This document shows, in pieces, positions 6,562-9,527 of a stretch of 9,527 bases of DNA. This DNA is from Desulfobacteraceae bacterium (lineage in GTDB: Bacteria > Desulfobacterota > DSM-4660 > Desulfatiglandales > Desulfatiglandaceae). The notes below the pieces were generated by a model. The model searched no databases, was not told where the DNA came from, and was given only the letters and a program-made list of their open reading frames with translations. Each line of letters begins with the position of its first letter. Position 1 is the first letter of the stretch. The DNA lies in NCBI GenBank assembly GCA_030589225.1, contig JAUUWD010000034.1, positions 1 through 9,527 on the forward strand, read 5' to 3'. Both the position numbers and the translations under genes were made by a program.

Positions 6562-7173
6562 ATGTCAGGTAACCTCTTTGTAATTTCTGCACCGTCCGGG
6601 GCAGGGAAATCTACCATCATCAAGGCCCTCAAAGAGAGAATCGAAGGCCTTGGGTATTCCATTTCCCATACCAGCCGCAAGCCCAGGGGTAATGAAAATG
6701 ATGGCATCGACTATCACTTTTTAAAAAAAGAGACCTTCAGGAGTATGATCGATGCGGGGGCATTTGTGGAGTGGGCTCAAGTTTATGATGATCTATACGG
6801 CACATCCTTTTCAAGCCTTGATGAACAGACCGCCTCGGGGCTTGACGTTCTGCTGGATCTGGATACCCAGGGCGCAAAAAACATCAAGAAACATTTCAAA
6901 AATAGCGTGCTTATCTACGTGCTACCTCCATCTCTGGATGTCCTGGAGAAACGGCTGATGGCGCGGGGAACGGATGATGAAACAGTCATAAAATCGAGAA
7001 TGAAAAAGACCTCTAATGAGATCAAACAATGCGTGTGGTATGATTATATAATCGTAAATGATGACCTGGAAAAGGCCATCAAAGAAGCCCAGGCCATTAT
7101 CCTGTCTGTGCGATGCCGAACTGATCAACAAGCACCGATAGTAAAAGAAATGTTTGACGTTTCATTTCCCTAA
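6562..7173 (+). CDS. gmk: Guanylate kinase
   Basis: Gmk transfers phosphate from ATP to GMP, giving GDP for nucleotide and (p)ppGpp synthesis, in the cytoplasm. The 203 residues are the normal bacterial length. Visible elements are the P-loop APSGAGKST (10-18); the GMP-binding set S35, R39, R42, Y51, E70 and Y79 in SHTSRKPRG, DYHF, EW and YGTS contexts; DLDTQGA (99-105), a variant of the usual DIDVQGA; and the lid RGTDDETVIKSRM (135-147). I start it at ATG 6562, two bases after the remA stop, because the Rossmann-like first strand follows at once; an upstream TTG would add twelve unneeded residues. A GGGGAAGAA stretch about 14-20 nt upstream is a poor Shine-Dalgarno, so gmk may depend on coupling to remA. 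rpoZ, a frequent downstream neighbour, is absent. Confidence 0.96.
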   Translation: MSGNLFVISAPSGAGKSTIIKALKERIEGLGYSISHTSRKPRGNENDGIDYHFLKKETFRSMIDAGAFVEWAQVYDDLYGTSFSSLDEQTASGLDVLLDLDTQGAKNIKKHFKNSVLIYVLPPSLDVLEKRLMARGTDDETVIKSRMKKTSNEIKQCVWYDYIIVNDDLEKAIKEAQAIILSVRCRTDQQAPIVKEMFDVSFP

Positions 7174-7261
7174 CCTGCTTATCATTCCATTCCAATTTTA
7201 TTGAAGCCAAAAGAACCTACGCAAATCGAAGAAAAGATTTAAAGCCCCTGATTTACTATGA

Positions 7262-7415
7262 TACTTAGTGGCTGACAGAAAACCCCCATAAATCTCCCCC
7301 CTTTGGAAAGGGGGGGCGGGGGGGATTTTAGCACCCTGTCAAAATCCCCCTAAATCCCCCTTTACGAAATAGGATTTAGGAAGAAATCTGACAGTTTTCG
7401 GTCGGGCACTACTTA
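7262..7415. repeat. Nested-palindrome intergenic element between convergent genes
   Basis: The outer ends 7262-7283 and 7394-7415 are imperfect inverted repeats (about 17 of 22 bases match). Inside, CCCCCCTT (7296-7303) can pair with AAGGGGGG (7308-7315). Alternatively AAAGGGGG (7307-7314) pairs with CCCCCTTT (7356-7363), enclosing GGGGGATTTT (7320-7329) paired with AAAATCCCCC (7341-7350) over an 11-nt loop. The two folds share the same G-run and exclude one another. AAATCCCCC is also repeated directly (7342-7350, 7352-7360). The element lies where gmk and yhaM transcripts converge and may act as a two-way terminator, but no T-run follows the stems on either strand. I recognise the style as a common dispersed bacterial repeat, without naming a family. 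Confidence 0.6.
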
Positions 7416-7435
7416 GGAGTTTCTCACAGCTATGA

Positions 7436-8470
7436 TTAGGGAGAAAATAACTTCCCCTGCCTCACGTCTGTTCGGCCTGTCTCGTCCGGGTCTTTTTCAA
7501 TGGAAAGGATCTCCCCTTTCAAAAAGTACCGATCAAACAGGCGATTGAAATCGGTCCAGGCCCCTTTCCGCCTGTCTTTTTCCATAAAATTGCCCAACCC
7601 GTTTATCTTTGCATCCAGATCATCAATCATGTGAAGGGCAAAGGCCTCCAAAAACTTTGGCCTTTTAGGAGATCCGAATTCATACTGGCCGTGGTGGCTG
7701 AGTATCAGGTGTTTCAGTCGGGCGGCCAGTTCCTGCGGAAAACTCTTTAGCCCCCTTAGCTTTTCATCCACCATGGCCACTCCCAGCACAACATGGCCAA
7801 GTAGTCTCCCTTCATCCGTGTAATCGATCTGGAGATAGGCCTTTAATTCCCTTGTCTTTCCTATATCGTGTAAAAACGCTCCCGTTAGCAGCAGTTCCCT
7901 GTCCAACCGGGGATAATGCTCCACCACTCGTACAGACATCTGGCACACTGACAAGGTATGCTCCAGCAGGCCACCTGTGTATGCGTGATGAAAATTCTTT
8001 GCCGCCGGTGCTTTTTTAAACAAAGAAACGAATTCCTTATCAGCGAAAAAACGGTCAATGAGCGCCTTCAGGTGGACATTTTGTAGGCCACTCAGGACAT
8101 CCCTGAGAGCCTTCATCATCTGTGCGGTATTTCCAGGGGCAGATTCCAGGAAAATGCCGTGATCAACTTCTCCTTTCAAGGGGGCCAGCTCTGAAACAGT
8201 GATTTGTATCTGGCCCCGGTAGGACTCGGCATTTCCCTCTACTTCAAGGATATCTCCCTGATGGAATAGGGCGGAGTACTCTTCAGCCCTCTCCCATACC
8301 TTGGCCCCCACCTCTCCGGTTCGATCGGTCAGGGTAATACTAATGAAGGGTTTTCCGTTTCGGGTTTTTGCCAGTCTTTTTTCCTTGACCAGGTAATGGC
8401 CTCTGATCGTATCTTTCTCCGTGATATCCTTGATCCAGAGGTGTGGCCTTTCTTCAGTGTCTTTAATCAT
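7436..8470 (-). CDS. YhaM-type 3'-5' exoribonuclease (OB-fold plus HD domain)
   Basis: This protein joins an N-terminal OB-fold nucleic-acid-binding domain (about 20-100; GKPFISITLTDRTGEVGAKV at 39-58) to an HD phosphohydrolase domain. That is the architecture of YhaM/CBF1, a metal-dependent 3'-5' exoribonuclease in RNA turnover. Candidate metal ligands are H171 in LLEHT (168-172), H201-D202 in FLHDIGK (199-205), H254 and H259-H260 in HLILSHHGQYEFGSP (254-268), and D283/D284/D286 in MIDDLDAK (281-288). The 344-residue length is close to YhaM (about 314). The start is ATG 8470-8468, inside the last codons of the aldolase gene (8-nt overlap), with AGGGGA five bases upstream. A farther in-frame ATG (8500) would overlap more and lacks support. 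Function is by family analogy; HD domains with OB folds can have other nucleic-acid substrates. Confidence 0.85.
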   Translation of the reverse strand: MIKDTEERPHLWIKDITEKDTIRGHYLVKEKRLAKTRNGKPFISITLTDRTGEVGAKVWERAEEYSALFHQGDILEVEGNAESYRGQIQITVSELAPLKGEVDHGIFLESAPGNTAQMMKALRDVLSGLQNVHLKALIDRFFADKEFVSLFKKAPAAKNFHHAYTGGLLEHTLSVCQMSVRVVEHYPRLDRELLLTGAFLHDIGKTRELKAYLQIDYTDEGRLLGHVVLGVAMVDEKLRGLKSFPQELAARLKHLILSHHGQYEFGSPKRPKFLEAFALHMIDDLDAKINGLGNFMEKDRRKGAWTDFNRLFDRYFLKGEILSIEKDPDETGRTDVRQGKLFSP

Positions 8471-9527
8471 CAAAATCCCCTGCAGGGCCTTTGTCCACAT
8501 CTAATTTGGATGCCCGTTCATGAATCTGGTTCTCAGTCCATTCAGAAGGGTCCTCAATGCGGGTGGCTTTTGGTCCCAGATCATAGGAATCTGCCTTCAG
8601 AATAGCATCAATAGCCAGGGGTGCTGTATCACTGGCATTAAATACATCAGTTAGCAGATCATAAACAAAGTCCTCCACGCCTTTTGCCATCCTTTCCCGC
8701 ACATCACGGGGCAGGCTCAGGAGCTTATTTTCAAAGGGGAGGTTGAGCTTTTTGTAATTCCCGCCCTTAAGGCCGTTTTCCTTGGCATACTCAACCATCT
8801 CAGCCCACATGTCTTCGGTCATCCCTTCATCTGCCATCTTAACAAATTCTCCGTTTTCATCCAAAAGGGCATTGCCGTATTCATTGACCTTCACCCCCCA
8901 TGTAATCATCTGGAGTGCAGTAGCTACATTGGCTTTTGTGGTATGGGTCGTTTGCGCGATGTCCCTGAGACGCTCGGAACTGTTACCCGAGGTTCCGTGC
9001 TGGGCCCCTGATACCTTGTATTTTGTCAAGGCATTATGGATCTCTGTTGTCAACGATACCTGGATACCTTTATCGCTGGCCTCAATGCCGTGGGTGGTTC
9101 CATTATTTAGGGCGATCCAGTCGGGAAAAATATCGTGAGCGTTGAGACCCTGTATCAAGAAGAGCGCTTCATCAGCCGTTGAAAGACCTTCCTTCCCCTT
9201 TATTTCACCGACCTCAGTCTCATATCCGGCCCAATTGGGTACATAGGGATTAAGGGCGATATTTGCCAGGAGGTTTTCGTCATCAGGCAGGTGTGAGGCA
9301 TCAATAGCAATTGAAGTAATGCCCGCGTCGAACAGGGATGGGATTTCGGTCCTGGCCGTTTCCACATCCTTATCGCCCTTGATGCCGTAATGATCCGCAT
9401 GTATGGCCACAGGCACGGTGATTCCCAGTTCATTGCAAACCGCATCCACCTGCCGTGCCATGTTCCATAAATTAACCCCACAATAAGCACTTGCTCCCCC
9501 CTCGGATTTGGCAATTTCAATGATTAT
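8463..9527 (-). CDS. Class II (metal-dependent) ketose-bisphosphate aldolase, 5' end outside window
   Basis: The reading frame stays open through the right edge, giving 354 codons without the true start. The class II fructose-bisphosphate aldolase pattern is present in order (numbered from the edge): AIHADHYG (41-48), with catalytic Asp45 and metal ligand His46; IAIDASHLPDDEN (74-86); YETEVGEI (101-108), with a conserved glutamate; LNNGTTHGI (139-147), with a metal-binding His; and SGAQHGTSGNS (172-182), another His ligand and phosphate-binding glycines. The probable reaction is cleavage or synthesis of fructose 1,6-bisphosphate. Against E. coli FbaA, the last motifs differ (QHGTSG rather than HGGSG; VNEYG rather than VNINTD), and a long C-terminal part follows. 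The whole protein should exceed 400 residues, longer than FbaA (359). A tagatose- or other ketose-bisphosphate specificity is possible. The stop overlaps the downstream exoribonuclease start. Confidence 0.85.
   Translation of the reverse strand: MIIEIAKSEGGASAYCGVNLWNMARQVDAVCNELGITVPVAIHADHYGIKGDKDVETARTEIPSLFDAGITSIAIDASHLPDDENLLANIALNPYVPNWAGYETEVGEIKGKEGLSTADEALFLIQGLNAHDIFPDWIALNNGTTHGIEASDKGIQVSLTTEIHNALTKYKVSGAQHGTSGNSSERLRDIAQTTHTTKANVATALQMITWGVKVNEYGNALLDENGEFVKMADEGMTEDMWAEMVEYAKENGLKGGNYKKLNLPFENKLLSLPRDVRERMAKGVEDFVYDLLTDVFNASDTAPLAIDAILKADSYDLGPKATRIEDPSEWTENQIHERASKLDVDKGPAGDFDD
8476..8481 (-). promoter_or_regulatory. Ribosome binding site that selects the yhaM-like start
   Basis: AGGGGA on the minus strand lies five bases before ATG 8470-8468, within the final codons of the aldolase gene. 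It favours this ATG over the in-frame ATG ten codons upstream. Confidence 0.55.

Noticed and set aside
7296..7315. Hairpin after gmk as a classical Rho-independent terminator
   Set aside because: The stem is strong but is followed by a G-rich stretch rather than a T-run, so I list it only as part of a repeat element.
8782..9138. Plus-strand open frame of 118 codons across the aldolase
   Set aside because: Antisense to a conserved enzyme with all motifs intact and without family resemblance of its own.

Overview
The window looks like a chromosomal housekeeping stretch from a Gram-negative, probably anaerobic member of the Desulfobacterota (former Deltaproteobacteria). The basis is an LPS-heptose kinase encoded without its nucleotidyltransferase half, a DUF4416 - yicC - remA - gmk run that I associate with that phylum, a two-gene trkA-trkH potassium system, mid-range GC, and intergenic gaps full of short palindromic repeats. 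The taxonomic assignment is inference from gene content and order. I see no phage, transposase, CRISPR, toxin-antitoxin or defence genes and no tRNA or rRNA.

Layout. 1-458 is non-coding, with a 22-bp inverted-repeat pair and the likely trkH terminator. 459-3265 (minus) holds trkA then trkH, joined by a 1-nt TAATG overlap. 3266-3730 is a divergent control region with a candidate trkA promoter lying on a palindrome. 3731-7173 (plus) is a five-gene run: heptose-7-phosphate kinase (rfaE1/hldA type), DUF4416 protein, YicC-family endoribonuclease, RemA-like DUF370 protein and guanylate kinase. 7174-7435 is a convergent gap filled by a compact nested-palindrome element with a G7-C-G7 tract. 7436-9527 (minus) holds a class II aldolase, cut by the window edge at its 5' end, followed with an 8-nt overlap by a YhaM-type OB-fold/HD 3'-5' exoribonuclease.

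How the genes fit together. TrkA gates TrkH for K+ uptake. The kinase feeds ADP-heptose synthesis for LPS. YicC and YhaM are both predicted RNases acting in RNA turnover, Gmk makes GDP, and the aldolase serves glycolysis/gluconeogenesis. DUF4416 has no known function.

I do not see a clear new multi-gene system. The items most worth checking are intergenic: an inverted array of heptamers in front of DUF4416, the nested hairpin/G-quadruplex candidate after gmk, the GCGCAAT motif set upstream of trkA, and the inverted-repeat element at the left end. The divergent aldolase coupled to an exoribonuclease and the uncharacterised DUF4416 gene are also of interest.
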